A DNA stretch of 64,000 nucleotides from Maribacter algicola (GCF_003933245.1 NZ_QUSX01000001.1:248001-312000), one strand, 5' to 3'. Positions 33,752-42,258 are shown, counted from the first letter of the stretch. A program made the numbers and translations. The notes: generated by a model not told the origin, from the letters alone.

Positions 33752-33929
33752 AAAGCTGGGATGTGGGGCAAAAAAGGTATTACATTTTCATTAGTAACAT
33801 AGCAAGACCCATATCAACTTGAGTCAAGTTCGCATTAAATCGTTTTCCAGAAAACGTCCATCAACACCACCAACGAGGCCCAACTCTTTACTGCTGGTGG
33901 TGTATTTTTGGATGTTTTATTTTTATGGA
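33752..33929 (-). ncRNA. Hairpin-rich 3' region or candidate small RNA
   Basis: Between the 158-aa lipoprotein stop and the terminator, three further inverted repeats follow one another: ACACCACCA/TGGTGGTGT (33864-33903), CGTTTTC/GAAAACG (33841-33856) and AACTTG/CAAGTT (33816-33830). The region could be a structured 3' UTR or an independent RNA. No coding frame is convincing. It was not matched to any known RNA family. Confidence 0.35.
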
Positions 33930-34406
33930 TTATATTTTTTCAAAAACCAAACGGTCGATACTTCCATCGCCACTTTCGTCTTTCAATTCGATTCGCGCAC
34001 TGGAAAAGGAAACGATGTCCCAATCTTCGGAAATCTCTTCGAAACTGGCCGGTGAGGCGAAATAAATATTAAAATCAACATCGTCATCTGAACTACTGTC
34101 GTCATCACTACTACTAGAATCTGAAGTAATGGACCATGCGCCTGAAACGGAAGTTTCTCCATTGTCCGCAATAAGCCTACCATCCGACTCGAAAACAAAA
34201 GTATGATCGGAAAAATCATTTGTTTGATCAAGCCCATCCTCCTCAAAAAGAGCCACACGCCAACTGCCCGATGTAATGGTAGACTTGACCTGCTCTGCGT
34301 TTACTATTTCATTTACATCATTGGAATCATCAGAGGATTCACAGGCTACGAATACCAGACCCGTCAAGGCCATCACCACTAAGCTTAATTTTTTTAGTTT
34401 TTTCAT
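33930..34406 (-). CDS. Lipocalin-like lipoprotein, single-module paralog
   Basis: The 158-residue protein has a lipobox at VFVAC (Cys about 22). The mature part is one module, starting SGSWRVALFEEDGLDQTNDF, then FVFESDGRLIADNG, GAWSI, and ending WDIVSFSSARIELKDESGDGSIDRLVFEK. It is clearly homologous to the last module of the neighbouring 585-residue lipoprotein (WEFVSMTEGRLELKDVSSDGTISILVLEK). A Ser/Asp run (SSSSDDDSSSDDD) interrupts the module. The WxV...F.F...G...G.W pattern is that of bacterial lipocalin-like domains. It is probably co-transcribed with the larger gene. Confidence 0.7.
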   Translation of the reverse strand: MKKLKKLSLVVMALTGLVFVACESSDDSNDVNEIVNAEQVKSTITSGSWRVALFEEDGLDQTNDFSDHTFVFESDGRLIADNGETSVSGAWSITSDSSSSDDDSSSDDDVDFNIYFASPASFEEISEDWDIVSFSSARIELKDESGDGSIDRLVFEKI

Positions 34407-34433
34407 TTTTAAAACGAGTTTTTTGATTGATAA

Positions 34434-34462
34434 GGCCTATGGGGAATAATTCCCCATAGGCC
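34434..34462. repeat. Perfect 13-bp intercistronic hairpin
   Basis: GGCCTATGGGGAA pairs with TTCCCCATAGGCC across a TAA loop, just past the stop of the 585-residue lipoprotein. On the coding strand it lacks a T-tract, so it is more likely a transcript-stabilising or attenuating hairpin; a T-rich stretch follows on the opposite strand. Confidence 0.85.
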
Positions 34463-34468
34463 CAATTT

Positions 34469-36226
34469 TTATTTTTCCAATACCAAGATGGATATGGTAC
34501 CATCACTGCTAACATCCTTTAACTCCAGCCTTCCTTCTGTCATGGAAACAAATTCCCAATCATCGGTCAGTTCGTTCATAGGCATATTGTCTCCGTAATT
34601 CAGATATACTTTAAGCTTACCATCCTTGTTTCTAAGAACTCGCCATAGTCCAGTAGCATAAACCACCCCACCTTCTTTAAGTTCCATTTGTAGGTTTGGC
34701 ATGAAGGCGGTACTATACCCTCCAAAATCAAGGGTCTCATCAACACTTTCGTCTATATAAGATGCAACGGTCCAGTCACCGCCCATCATGAAGTTCCTAA
34801 TTTCCAGGACATCTGCATCATCCGCATTATCGTCACAAACTCTTTGCAACACCAGTTCATAGTCAATTTCATCGACTTCAAACTTTAGTCGGCTTTGAGT
34901 AAGTTCACGAACTGGCCATTCAAAACTTACTCCTGGCTCATCACCCATTGTGATGGAAACTGCAAGTTGTTGTTGCATGTTAAAGCCAATTTCCCAAGTA
35001 CCTTCTGAAGTATTTACACCATTGCTTAGGGTTACTACACCTTCCGCCAAGAATTTAAACTCGTAACCCAAAAGACGATCGATCTCCTCTCCTTGGTTTT
35101 CTACATTCTTGATAACCCATACACATTCCCTTAGAATGTTCCTCAAATTCTCAGGATCAAATCCAATGCCGACTCCTTCACAATCCCTACGCATCCAGAT
35201 TCGGTTTCTTTCCCCATTATAGAACTTAATGACACCTTCTTCAGTTTTATAGATGGTCCACTCCATATTGAAGCCTAATAAAGTTTCTATATTCATGGTC
35301 ACTTTGGGACCATTATCTCCCATGATGGAAGACCAAGTACCGTTGGCTTCAAAACCTAAACGGTTGCTAACATATACGGTTCCATCTGCCTTAAAGTCAA
35401 AATAGTAATTTACGTATTGTGCGATCTCACTTACATCGTCCCTTATCACTTCAAGTACTTTCCACGGACAGGATACAAGGAACTCCTCCAAATCTTCGTC
35501 ATCAAAATCATCGTCGTTATAATCGTTATCATCGTCCTCGTCACAGGCATCCTTGGCATTTCGTATGTTCATTGCCAATTCCTCATTGCTGTTCACCTCT
35601 ATTTTAGAACCATCGTACAATTCCAACATAATGGGAAAATCAAAGCTCACAAGCTCATTATCCCCTAAACCTTTGAAGAAAAGTCTTAATTGCCTGTCGC
35701 TTTCAACAACCACCTCCCCGGTTTGCTCCAGGTTGATGTCAAATGTGTATAAGGTCATAGGATATACAAAATCTATACACTCAATATCATCATCTTCACC
35801 GCCCTCTTTACACTGTTGGGCCAACTCTCTCAAATCCTCAAAACCATTGATGTTTATTTCGGTAAAGTCGCCCGATGTAATGGTAATGGGAAAAAGAATT
35901 TCCAGAAAATCCTCATCATCGTCCACCTCATCAAAAATTTCTTCGATCAATTTCAAATCTTCCCTAGAGTTTATGGTCAATTCCAATCCATTCACCTCAA
36001 CGGTATAGGGAAACTTTACGTCGTAACAGCTGGTGCCGTCCACGATATTATCAAAGGAACCGTCCCTAGTGACGGTATTCTGTATCAAAATACCGGCAGC
36101 TGAACTAGCCGTAATGGCCGCTGGTTCATCACCAGTGTTAATCTCTTCGAATTCATCTTGGCATGAGGTAAAACTCAGTGCAATAACAAATATGCCCAAG
36201 TAAGCAACATTTAAAAACTTTTTCAT
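34469..36226 (-). CDS. Large modular lipoprotein: four ~45-aa repeats plus three lipocalin-like modules
   Basis: This is a 585-residue lipoprotein (lipobox SFTSC, Cys 22). Residues about 67-240 form four tandem repeats of about 42-45 residues, each starting F-x-FP-[YIM]-T or similar and containing a polar N-S-x-E-[DE]-L turn; repeats one, two and four end in an Asp/Glu cluster. The fourth ends in an acidic stretch (about 229-246). Three lipocalin-like modules follow at about 253-349, 368-466 and 483-585, each beginning C-x-W or D-W and having G-[TL]-W near its middle. Acidic clusters could bind calcium. No named family is recognised for the N-terminal repeats. It is divergent from the sigma/FecR/TonB operon, 104 bp apart. 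Confidence 0.75.
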   Translation of the reverse strand: MKKFLNVAYLGIFVIALSFTSCQDEFEEINTGDEPAAITASSAAGILIQNTVTRDGSFDNIVDGTSCYDVKFPYTVEVNGLELTINSREDLKLIEEIFDEVDDDEDFLEILFPITITSGDFTEININGFEDLRELAQQCKEGGEDDDIECIDFVYPMTLYTFDINLEQTGEVVVESDRQLRLFFKGLGDNELVSFDFPIMLELYDGSKIEVNSNEELAMNIRNAKDACDEDDDNDYNDDDFDDEDLEEFLVSCPWKVLEVIRDDVSEIAQYVNYYFDFKADGTVYVSNRLGFEANGTWSSIMGDNGPKVTMNIETLLGFNMEWTIYKTEEGVIKFYNGERNRIWMRRDCEGVGIGFDPENLRNILRECVWVIKNVENQGEEIDRLLGYEFKFLAEGVVTLSNGVNTSEGTWEIGFNMQQQLAVSITMGDEPGVSFEWPVRELTQSRLKFEVDEIDYELVLQRVCDDNADDADVLEIRNFMMGGDWTVASYIDESVDETLDFGGYSTAFMPNLQMELKEGGVVYATGLWRVLRNKDGKLKVYLNYGDNMPMNELTDDWEFVSMTEGRLELKDVSSDGTISILVLEK

Positions 36227-36308
36227 AACGATTTGGTATTATAATTTATTCGGCAGTAAAACAACACGTTGAAAAAAAACCCTACCTGCTTTTTAATTTT
36301 TTTTAAAA

Positions 36309-36316
36309 TATCTTTG
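36309..36316 (+). promoter_or_regulatory. -7 box before the ECF sigma factor gene
   Basis: TATCTTTG matches TAnnTTTG exactly, 14 bp before the TTG start, implying a leader of under 10 nt. No TTG is found at the usual distance upstream, which would fit an alternative or autoregulated promoter. Confidence 0.35.
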
Positions 36317-36330
36317 AAAAAAACAGGACA

Positions 36331-36843
36331 TTGAAAGCTGACGAACCTCAAAATGTATGCAAGGAAAGTACGTACAGTACTTTGTTCAATGCTTATTCAA
36401 AAACGATTTTCAACTACATATATTATAAGTTTGGCAATGAAGAGAAGGCAAATGATGCCGTGCAGGAGGCTTTTGTAAAACTTTGGGAAAACTGTGCAAA
36501 GGTCGCACCAGAAAAAGCAAAGTCTTTTTTATATACCGTTGCCAACAATGTATACTTAAATGTTATCAAGGCGGAAAAGGTGCGGCTTAAATATGCCGAT
36601 AAATCCCTGAAGACCACCCATGAGTCCCCAGAGTTTCTCATGGAGGAAAACGAATTCAAGGCAAAATTGGACCAAGCTTTGAACGACCTGCCCGATAACC
36701 AGCGGTCTACATTCCTATTGAATAGGATCGATGGAAAAAAATATGTTGAAATTGCCGAAATGGAAGGGGTAAGCGTAAAGGCCATTGAAAAGAGGATGCA
36801 TTTGGCGCTGAAAGCGCTTCGGGAAAAGATAGAGGGGATTTAA
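36331..36843 (+). CDS. ECF RNA polymerase sigma factor, FecI-like
   Basis: This is a 170-residue sigma-70 family factor of the extracytoplasmic-function group common in Bacteroidota. Region 2 is seen in FNYIYYKFGNEEKANDAVQEAFVKLWEN, and region 4 in LPDNQRSTFLLNRIDGKKYVEIAEMEGVSVKAIEKRMHLALKALR, the DNA-binding helix-turn-helix. The start is TTG; no ATG fits. It is followed by fecR-like and TonB-receptor genes, so it should be held by the anti-sigma factor until the receptor signals. Confidence 0.88.
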   Translation: MKADEPQNVCKESTYSTLFNAYSKTIFNYIYYKFGNEEKANDAVQEAFVKLWENCAKVAPEKAKSFLYTVANNVYLNVIKAEKVRLKYADKSLKTTHESPEFLMEENEFKAKLDQALNDLPDNQRSTFLLNRIDGKKYVEIAEMEGVSVKAIEKRMHLALKALREKIEGI

Positions 36844-36846
36844 TAT

Positions 36847-36869
36847 GGTTGTTGGTTGTTGGTTGTTGG
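36847..36869. repeat. Heptanucleotide repeat (GGTTGTT)x3
   Basis: Three exact GGTTGTT units plus GG lie just past the sigma factor stop. In shifted register the unit is TGGTTGT, which differs from TGGCTAC at 31 kb only by transitions. Confidence 0.9.
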
Positions 36870-36959
36870 AAATTACAAAATACCATCTGCACACGTAAAA
36901 CATAAAAAGCGGTAATTTCTGTTTAAAGACTGATAAATCAAGGTGACCTTGGAAAATCA

Positions 36960-36994
36960 ATTACTAAAAACTAACAACTTCTAACTATCAACTA
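36960..36994. repeat. Degenerate heptanucleotide array, minus orientation
   Basis: Read on the minus strand, five 7-nt units follow each other: TAGTTGA, TAGTTAG, AAGTTGT, TAGTTTT, TAGTAAT. They lie about 90 bp from the GGTTGTT array in inverted orientation. A palindrome CAAGGTGACCTTG (about 36939-36951) and an 8-bp inverted repeat GAAATTAC/GTAATTTC lie in between. Confidence 0.7.
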
Positions 36995-37050
36995 AGAAAA
37001 GTAGGGTTTTTTAATAGATAGTTGTTAAAGAGGTATAAAGCTAAATAGAT

Positions 37051-37965
37051 ATGCAGGAAAATTACTTGGCAAAATGGCTTAATAATGAGCTTTCAGAGTC
37101 GGAACTTGAAGAATTCAAGAAGTCCGAGGAGTTTGCCACCTATCAAAGAATAGCGGAGACTTCCAAAGAATTACGTGCTCCTCAATTTGATAGTAATAAG
37201 GCCTGGGAACGTCTTCAAGAATCAAAAAGCAACCAGGAAGCGACCAAGGTTATCTCCCTATCTCCTTTTAAAGCTTTCTTAAGAGTAGCGGCTGTCGTAG
37301 CAGTGTTACTTGCTGGGGCATATTTTTACATCAACACACTTGACGAAACCATAAGTACTTCGTTTGCTGAAAATACCGAAATTACGTTGCCCGACTCCTC
37401 TGAAATTCTGTTGAACGCGGAATCTAAAGTATCCTACAGCGAAAAAAACTGGGACACGAAAAGAGCAATTAGCCTTGATGGAGAGGCCTTTTTCAAAGTG
37501 GCGAAGGGCAAAAAGTTTACAGTTACCACCCAACAAGGAACGGTGACCGTTTTGGGAACCCAATTTAATGTAGAGAACAGGGATGGTTTTTTTGAGGTTA
37601 CCTGTTACGAAGGCTTGGTGAGCGTAACTTTTAACGGTACGGAATTTAAACTCCCCGCCGGGAATTCGGCTGTTGCAATTGACGGTATAATAAAAAAATC
37701 AAAGGCGGAAGTCAACGGACAACCATCTTGGGTAAACAACGAGAGTTCCTTTAAAAGTATCCCTTTAAAATATGTTCTTGCGGAATTACAACGTCAACAT
37801 GATTTGGAAGTAAGCCTTGATGATATTGATGAAAATCAATTGTTTACAGGCACATTTAGCAATTCCAATTTGGATTTGGCTTTAAAAAGTATAAGCACAC
37901 CTCTTCAAATTAGTTTTAAATTAGAGGGCAACAAAGTGCTGTTCTATGAGGAAAGCGCCCCTTAA
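37051..37965 (+). CDS. FecR-type anti-sigma factor
   Basis: This inner-membrane anti-sigma regulator has 304 residues. A cytoplasmic N-terminal helix region (1-75) has the sigma-binding character, one transmembrane helix follows at about 76-93 (RVAAVVAVLLAGAYFYI), then a periplasmic FecR beta domain (EITLPDSSEILLNAESKVSY, GEAFFKVAKGKKFTV, VLGTQFNVE) and a C-terminal DUF4974 domain (FKSIPLKYVLAELQRQHDLEV). It should transmit the state of the TonB receptor to the sigma factor. Its last 20 bp overlap the receptor gene. Confidence 0.9.
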   Translation: MQENYLAKWLNNELSESELEEFKKSEEFATYQRIAETSKELRAPQFDSNKAWERLQESKSNQEATKVISLSPFKAFLRVAAVVAVLLAGAYFYINTLDETISTSFAENTEITLPDSSEILLNAESKVSYSEKNWDTKRAISLDGEAFFKVAKGKKFTVTTQQGTVTVLGTQFNVENRDGFFEVTCYEGLVSVTFNGTEFKLPAGNSAVAIDGIIKKSKAEVNGQPSWVNNESSFKSIPLKYVLAELQRQHDLEVSLDDIDENQLFTGTFSNSNLDLALKSISTPLQISFKLEGNKVLFYEESAP

Positions 37966-40474
37966 AACGCTTAGTGTCCATTTTGTCATAGTCCTTCTGT
38001 TATTCCTAATGAACAACGGATGGACACAGGAAACCTCCAAACCAAAAATTCCGGTCATTGGTTTGCTTCAGGAATTGGAAACCGAGTTCAATGTAAAGTT
38101 TTCCTTTGCCGATGCCGACTTGGATGGCATCGAATTAAATAGGCCAAATACAAATGAACTTGAAGCCTCCATTGCCCATATATCAGCAGAAACTCCCCTA
38201 CAAATCGAAAAACTAAGCGACCGCTATTATTCGATACTACTTAAGAACACTATTTCCGTTTGTGGTATGGTACTGGACAATTTTGAAGACAATACCATAC
38301 CGGGTGCCACTGTTCGGGTCTTGGATTCGGACATCGCCATGATTACCAATATGGACGGGACCTTTGCTTTTGAGGAGGTTCCGCGCACCGCTGTCATCCA
38401 AATCAGCCATTTGGGGTTCAAACCTTATTTCATTTCGGCAGAAAAACTTAGTTACAAATCCCCTTGTACTTCCATAGCCTTGGCGCTTAGCTATCAGGAG
38501 TTGGAGGAGGTCGTAGTCTATAAATTCCTAACGGATGGTCTAGCCAAATTTTCCGATGGTAGCATACAAATGAACACGGCAGAATTCGGGATTCTGCCCG
38601 GTTTGATTGAGCCAGACATATTGCAATCGGCACAATCGCTTCCTGGAATCAAAAGTGTGGACGAGACCGTTTCGGACATTAACATCCGCGGAGGTACCAA
38701 TGACCAAAACCTGATTATATGGGACGGAATAAAGATGTACCAGTCCGGCCATTTTTTCGGACTTATATCGGCCTTCAATCCATATTTGACCGATAAAATC
38801 ACCGTTATTAAAAATGGAACCAGTTCCATTTATGGGGATGGTGTAAGCGGGGTGATGGACCTTCGAACAAAAAATGAGATTCAAAGCACGTTCTATGGCG
38901 GTGCCGGTTTCAATCTAATCAGTGGGGATGTTTACGGACAAATCCCTCTAGCGGAAAACTTGGCCGTACAATTCTCGGGAAGAAGGTCCGTAACCGATTT
39001 TCTAGAGACACCCACCTATACCACTTTTTCGGAAAAGGCCTTTCAGGATAGTGAAGTGCGTACGGACAATGACTTTTATTTTTACGATTTTACGGGTAAG
39101 TTGTTATATGATATCGACCGATATCATAAAGTTAGGCTAAGCCTCATCCATATCAACAATGACTTGGACAATTTTACGCTTAGTCCCGATGGTAACGATG
39201 CTACCGAAAATTCCTTGGACCAGATCAACATTTCCTTTGGGGGAAGCCTAGAAAGCGAATGGACGGATAACTTCCATACGCAAGCAAACGTCTATTACAC
39301 CCAATACAGGCTCACAGCGTTCAGTATTACAGAAAGTGCGACACGCCAATTGTACCAAAATAACCTCGTAAAGGAATCCAGTGCAAGACTCAATACCACT
39401 TACAAATTGGCCCCCACCTTGCAATGGACGAACGGCTACCAATTCACCGAAACCGGTATTGAGAACATTACACGAATAAACCAGCCCTTTTTTGAAAGTA
39501 GTGTGAAGGGTGTTATTAGGTCTCACAGCGTTTATTCTGAATTTCGATTTGAAACGGAGGACAAAAGTCTCTTTGCCCAAATTGGGGGTAGGTTAAACTA
39601 TATTGCCAATATCAATACTTTTGAGAAAGTATTGGTCGAACCCAGATTAAGCATCTCCTATGAATTCGCCCCTAATTTTAAGTTGGAGGCCTTGGGTGAG
39701 TTTAAAAGCCAATACACCAACCAGATCATTGACTTGGAACAGAACTTTTTAGGTCTGGAAAAAAGAAGATGGACCTTGGCAGATGAGAATCTGTTACCAA
39801 TTGTGCAGGGCAAACAGGCATCGCTGGGCTTCAACTATGATGAGAACAGATTATATGTAGGTATAGAGGGATTTTATAAGAACGTAACAGGTATCAATGT
39901 ATATACCCAAGGTTTCCAGAACCAAAATCAGTTTGATGGTGAAATTGGGGAATATTTGGTAAAGGGTGTGGAATTTTTAATCAACAAAAAAACGAACGAT
40001 TATAGCGCTTGGTTCAGTTATGCCTATAATGACAACAAATACACCTTTAATACCTTAATACCGCCCAGCTTTCCCAACAATTTGGAGTTGGAACACTCCT
40101 TTACCCTGGCCGGAAATTATAATTACAACGATTTTAAAATAGGTATTGGTTTTAACTACAGATCGGGCAAGCCGTATACCAGGCCAGACGTTACTAACCC
40201 CCTCGACACCTCAACATTTCCAAATGAAATAAACTATGAGACCCCAAACAGCAGTAGCTTACCGGAATATTTTAGGGCCGATGCTTCCGCAACCTATGAT
40301 TTTAATCTGAGCAAAACCCTACGAGCATCGGTAGGTGCTTCTGTTCTGAATTTTACAAACAGAAAGAACCTATTGAACACCTATTATAGACTAAACGAGA
40401 GCAATGAAATCGAAACGGTTCAACGGGTATCTCTTGGTGTAACGCCCAATGCAAGTTTTCGAATCAGGTTTTGA
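37946..40474 (+). CDS. TonB-dependent transducing outer-membrane receptor
   Basis: This is an 842-residue outer-membrane protein with a signal peptide (to about 28), an STN domain (about 32-95) that contacts FecR-type regulators, a carboxypeptidase-like regulatory domain (about 99-190, VCGMVLDNFEDNTIPGATV), a plug (DINIRGGTNDQNLIIWDGIKMY, then SSIYGDGVSGVMDLRT), and a 22-strand-type barrel ending in aromatic-rich FRIRF. No SusD partner follows, so it is more like a ferric or small-ligand transducer than a polysaccharide SusC. Its ligand is unknown. Confidence 0.9.
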   Translation: MRKAPLKTLSVHFVIVLLLFLMNNGWTQETSKPKIPVIGLLQELETEFNVKFSFADADLDGIELNRPNTNELEASIAHISAETPLQIEKLSDRYYSILLKNTISVCGMVLDNFEDNTIPGATVRVLDSDIAMITNMDGTFAFEEVPRTAVIQISHLGFKPYFISAEKLSYKSPCTSIALALSYQELEEVVVYKFLTDGLAKFSDGSIQMNTAEFGILPGLIEPDILQSAQSLPGIKSVDETVSDINIRGGTNDQNLIIWDGIKMYQSGHFFGLISAFNPYLTDKITVIKNGTSSIYGDGVSGVMDLRTKNEIQSTFYGGAGFNLISGDVYGQIPLAENLAVQFSGRRSVTDFLETPTYTTFSEKAFQDSEVRTDNDFYFYDFTGKLLYDIDRYHKVRLSLIHINNDLDNFTLSPDGNDATENSLDQINISFGGSLESEWTDNFHTQANVYYTQYRLTAFSITESATRQLYQNNLVKESSARLNTTYKLAPTLQWTNGYQFTETGIENITRINQPFFESSVKGVIRSHSVYSEFRFETEDKSLFAQIGGRLNYIANINTFEKVLVEPRLSISYEFAPNFKLEALGEFKSQYTNQIIDLEQNFLGLEKRRWTLADENLLPIVQGKQASLGFNYDENRLYVGIEGFYKNVTGINVYTQGFQNQNQFDGEIGEYLVKGVEFLINKKTNDYSAWFSYAYNDNKYTFNTLIPPSFPNNLELEHSFTLAGNYNYNDFKIGIGFNYRSGKPYTRPDVTNPLDTSTFPNEINYETPNSSSLPEYFRADASATYDFNLSKTLRASVGASVLNFTNRKNLLNTYYRLNESNEIETVQRVSLGVTPNASFRIRF

Positions 40475-40476
40475 TG

Positions 40477-42258
40477 TTACATTCTTGCCGGAACTTCGAT
40501 TCCCAGCAAACTGAAAGCCACTTTGATGGTATCCCCAACTTTTTTTGACAATTGTACCCTGAAGATTTTTTTTTGCTCATCGGCTTCGCCAAGTATGGAT
40601 ACCTGTTGATAAAAAGAATTGAATTCCTTGACCAAATCGTACGTATAATTTGCAATCAACGCCGGACTATAATTTTCCGCAGCCTGTTGAATGGTTTCGG
40701 GAAACAGCTGTATTTGCTTCAGAAGTTCCTTTTCTTTTATATGGAGCTCTGAAATTTGTGTGGTCGCCTCAATATTTACATGGGTCTCTTCCGCCTTTCT
40801 TAAAATAGACTGGATGCGGGCGTAGGTATATTGAATAAAGGGACCAGTATTCCCTTGAAAATCGACAGACTCCTCGGGGTCAAACAAAATTCGCTTCTTT
40901 GGATCTACCTTTAGTATGTAGTACTTTAGAGCCCCAAGTCCTATCATTTTGTAGAGTTCAGCGCGTTCCTCTTCTGAATAGCCTTCTAGCTTGCCCAGTT
41001 CCTTTGAGATCGCCTCAGCTGTTTTGGTCATATCTTCCATAAGGTCATCGGCATCCACAACCGTTCCTTCCCTACTCTTCATTTTTCCACTGGGCAGATC
41101 CACCATGCCATAACTTAAATGATATAGTTTTTCGGCCCATGAAAACCCGAGCTTTTTCAGAATCAAAAACAACACCTTGAAATGATAGTCCTGTTCATTT
41201 CCAACGGTATAGACCATACCGTTTATATCCGGGTAATCCTTGACCCTTTGTATGGCCGTGCCTATATCCTGGGTCATATACACGGCAGTACCATCGGAAC
41301 GCAGTACGATTTTTTCGTCAAGGCCCTCATCGGTCAAATCTATCCAAACACTGCCATCCTCCTTTTTATTGAAAACTCCCTTTTCCAGACCTTCAGCCAC
41401 CACGTCCTTACCCAACAAATAGGTATCACTTTCGTAATAATAGGTGTCAAAATCCACTCCAAGGTTCCTGTAAGTTATTTCAAACCCGTCATACACCCAT
41501 CCGTTCATCTTCTTCCAAAGGGCTACGACCTCCTCATCACCGGCCTCCCACTTTTGGAGCATTTTTTGAGCTTCCAATAAGATAGGCGCCTCCTTTTCGG
41601 CCACATTTTTATCTACTCCTTTATCAATCAGTTGTTCAATTTCCGCTTTATAAGCCTTATCAAAAGCTACATAATAATTACCTACCAATTTGTCCCCTTT
41701 TAGACTGGTACTTTTAGGTGTTTCGCCCTGTCCAAATCGCTGCCATGCCAGCATGCTCTTACAGATGTGGATGCCCCGGTCATTGATAATTTGGGTCTTA
41801 TAGACTTTCTTACCGGAAGCTTTTAGAATTTCGGCTACGGAATAGCCCAAGAGATTGTTTCGAATATGACCCAAATGCAAGGGCTTGTTGGTATTGGGGG
41901 AAGAATATTCGACCATTACGGCCTCGTTTGAAGATGGAACAAGTCCAAAATTAGCATCTTCTTTTACACTATCGAAAAACTCTAGATAATATGTATCCGA
42001 AATAATGATATTCAAGAATCCCTTCACCACGTTAAAACCGGCAACTTCCACTACTTCCTTTTCCAGATAGGAGCCTATCACTTCCCCTATTTGGACCGGA
42101 TTTCCCTTAACCTGTCTGAGCATAGGAAAAACGACAATGGTAATATCCCCTTCAAAATCCTTTCGAGTGGGCTGAAATTCCACTGATTCCAATGCTACAC
42201 CATAGTGGGACGAGATTGCCTCCTTGACCTTCGCCTCTAAAACTACTTGAATATTCAT
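40477..42258 (-). CDS. argS: Arginyl-tRNA synthetase
   Basis: This is a class I aminoacyl-tRNA synthetase of 593 residues. The HIGH-type motif is HLGH (SPNTNKPLHLGHIRNN), the KMSKS-equivalent loop is GKMKSREGTVV, and an N-terminal additional domain and C-terminal anticodon-binding DALR domain (from about 470, QYTYARIQSILRK) are present. It converges with the TonB receptor gene, 2 bp apart. A TAGTTTTG box (42278-42285) is a likely -7 promoter element. Confidence 0.95.
   Translation of the reverse strand: MNIQVVLEAKVKEAISSHYGVALESVEFQPTRKDFEGDITIVVFPMLRQVKGNPVQIGEVIGSYLEKEVVEVAGFNVVKGFLNIIISDTYYLEFFDSVKEDANFGLVPSSNEAVMVEYSSPNTNKPLHLGHIRNNLLGYSVAEILKASGKKVYKTQIINDRGIHICKSMLAWQRFGQGETPKSTSLKGDKLVGNYYVAFDKAYKAEIEQLIDKGVDKNVAEKEAPILLEAQKMLQKWEAGDEEVVALWKKMNGWVYDGFEITYRNLGVDFDTYYYESDTYLLGKDVVAEGLEKGVFNKKEDGSVWIDLTDEGLDEKIVLRSDGTAVYMTQDIGTAIQRVKDYPDINGMVYTVGNEQDYHFKVLFLILKKLGFSWAEKLYHLSYGMVDLPSGKMKSREGTVVDADDLMEDMTKTAEAISKELGKLEGYSEEERAELYKMIGLGALKYYILKVDPKKRILFDPEESVDFQGNTGPFIQYTYARIQSILRKAEETHVNIEATTQISELHIKEKELLKQIQLFPETIQQAAENYSPALIANYTYDLVKEFNSFYQQVSILGEADEQKKIFRVQLSKKVGDTIKVAFSLLGIEVPARM

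Noticed and set aside
33643..33929. 4.5S SRP RNA or 6S RNA next to ffh
   Set aside because: The conserved SRP tetraloop region (GGAAGCAGCC-type) is absent, and no single long 6S-like hairpin is seen.
33819..34055. Plus-strand frame overlapping the small lipoprotein
   Set aside because: It crosses the hairpin-rich region and the end of a supported gene on the other strand; no signal or domain.
35553..36008. 151-codon frame antisense to the large lipoprotein
   Set aside because: Its Ser-rich low-complexity sequence is the reverse translation of the Asp/Glu codons on the real strand.
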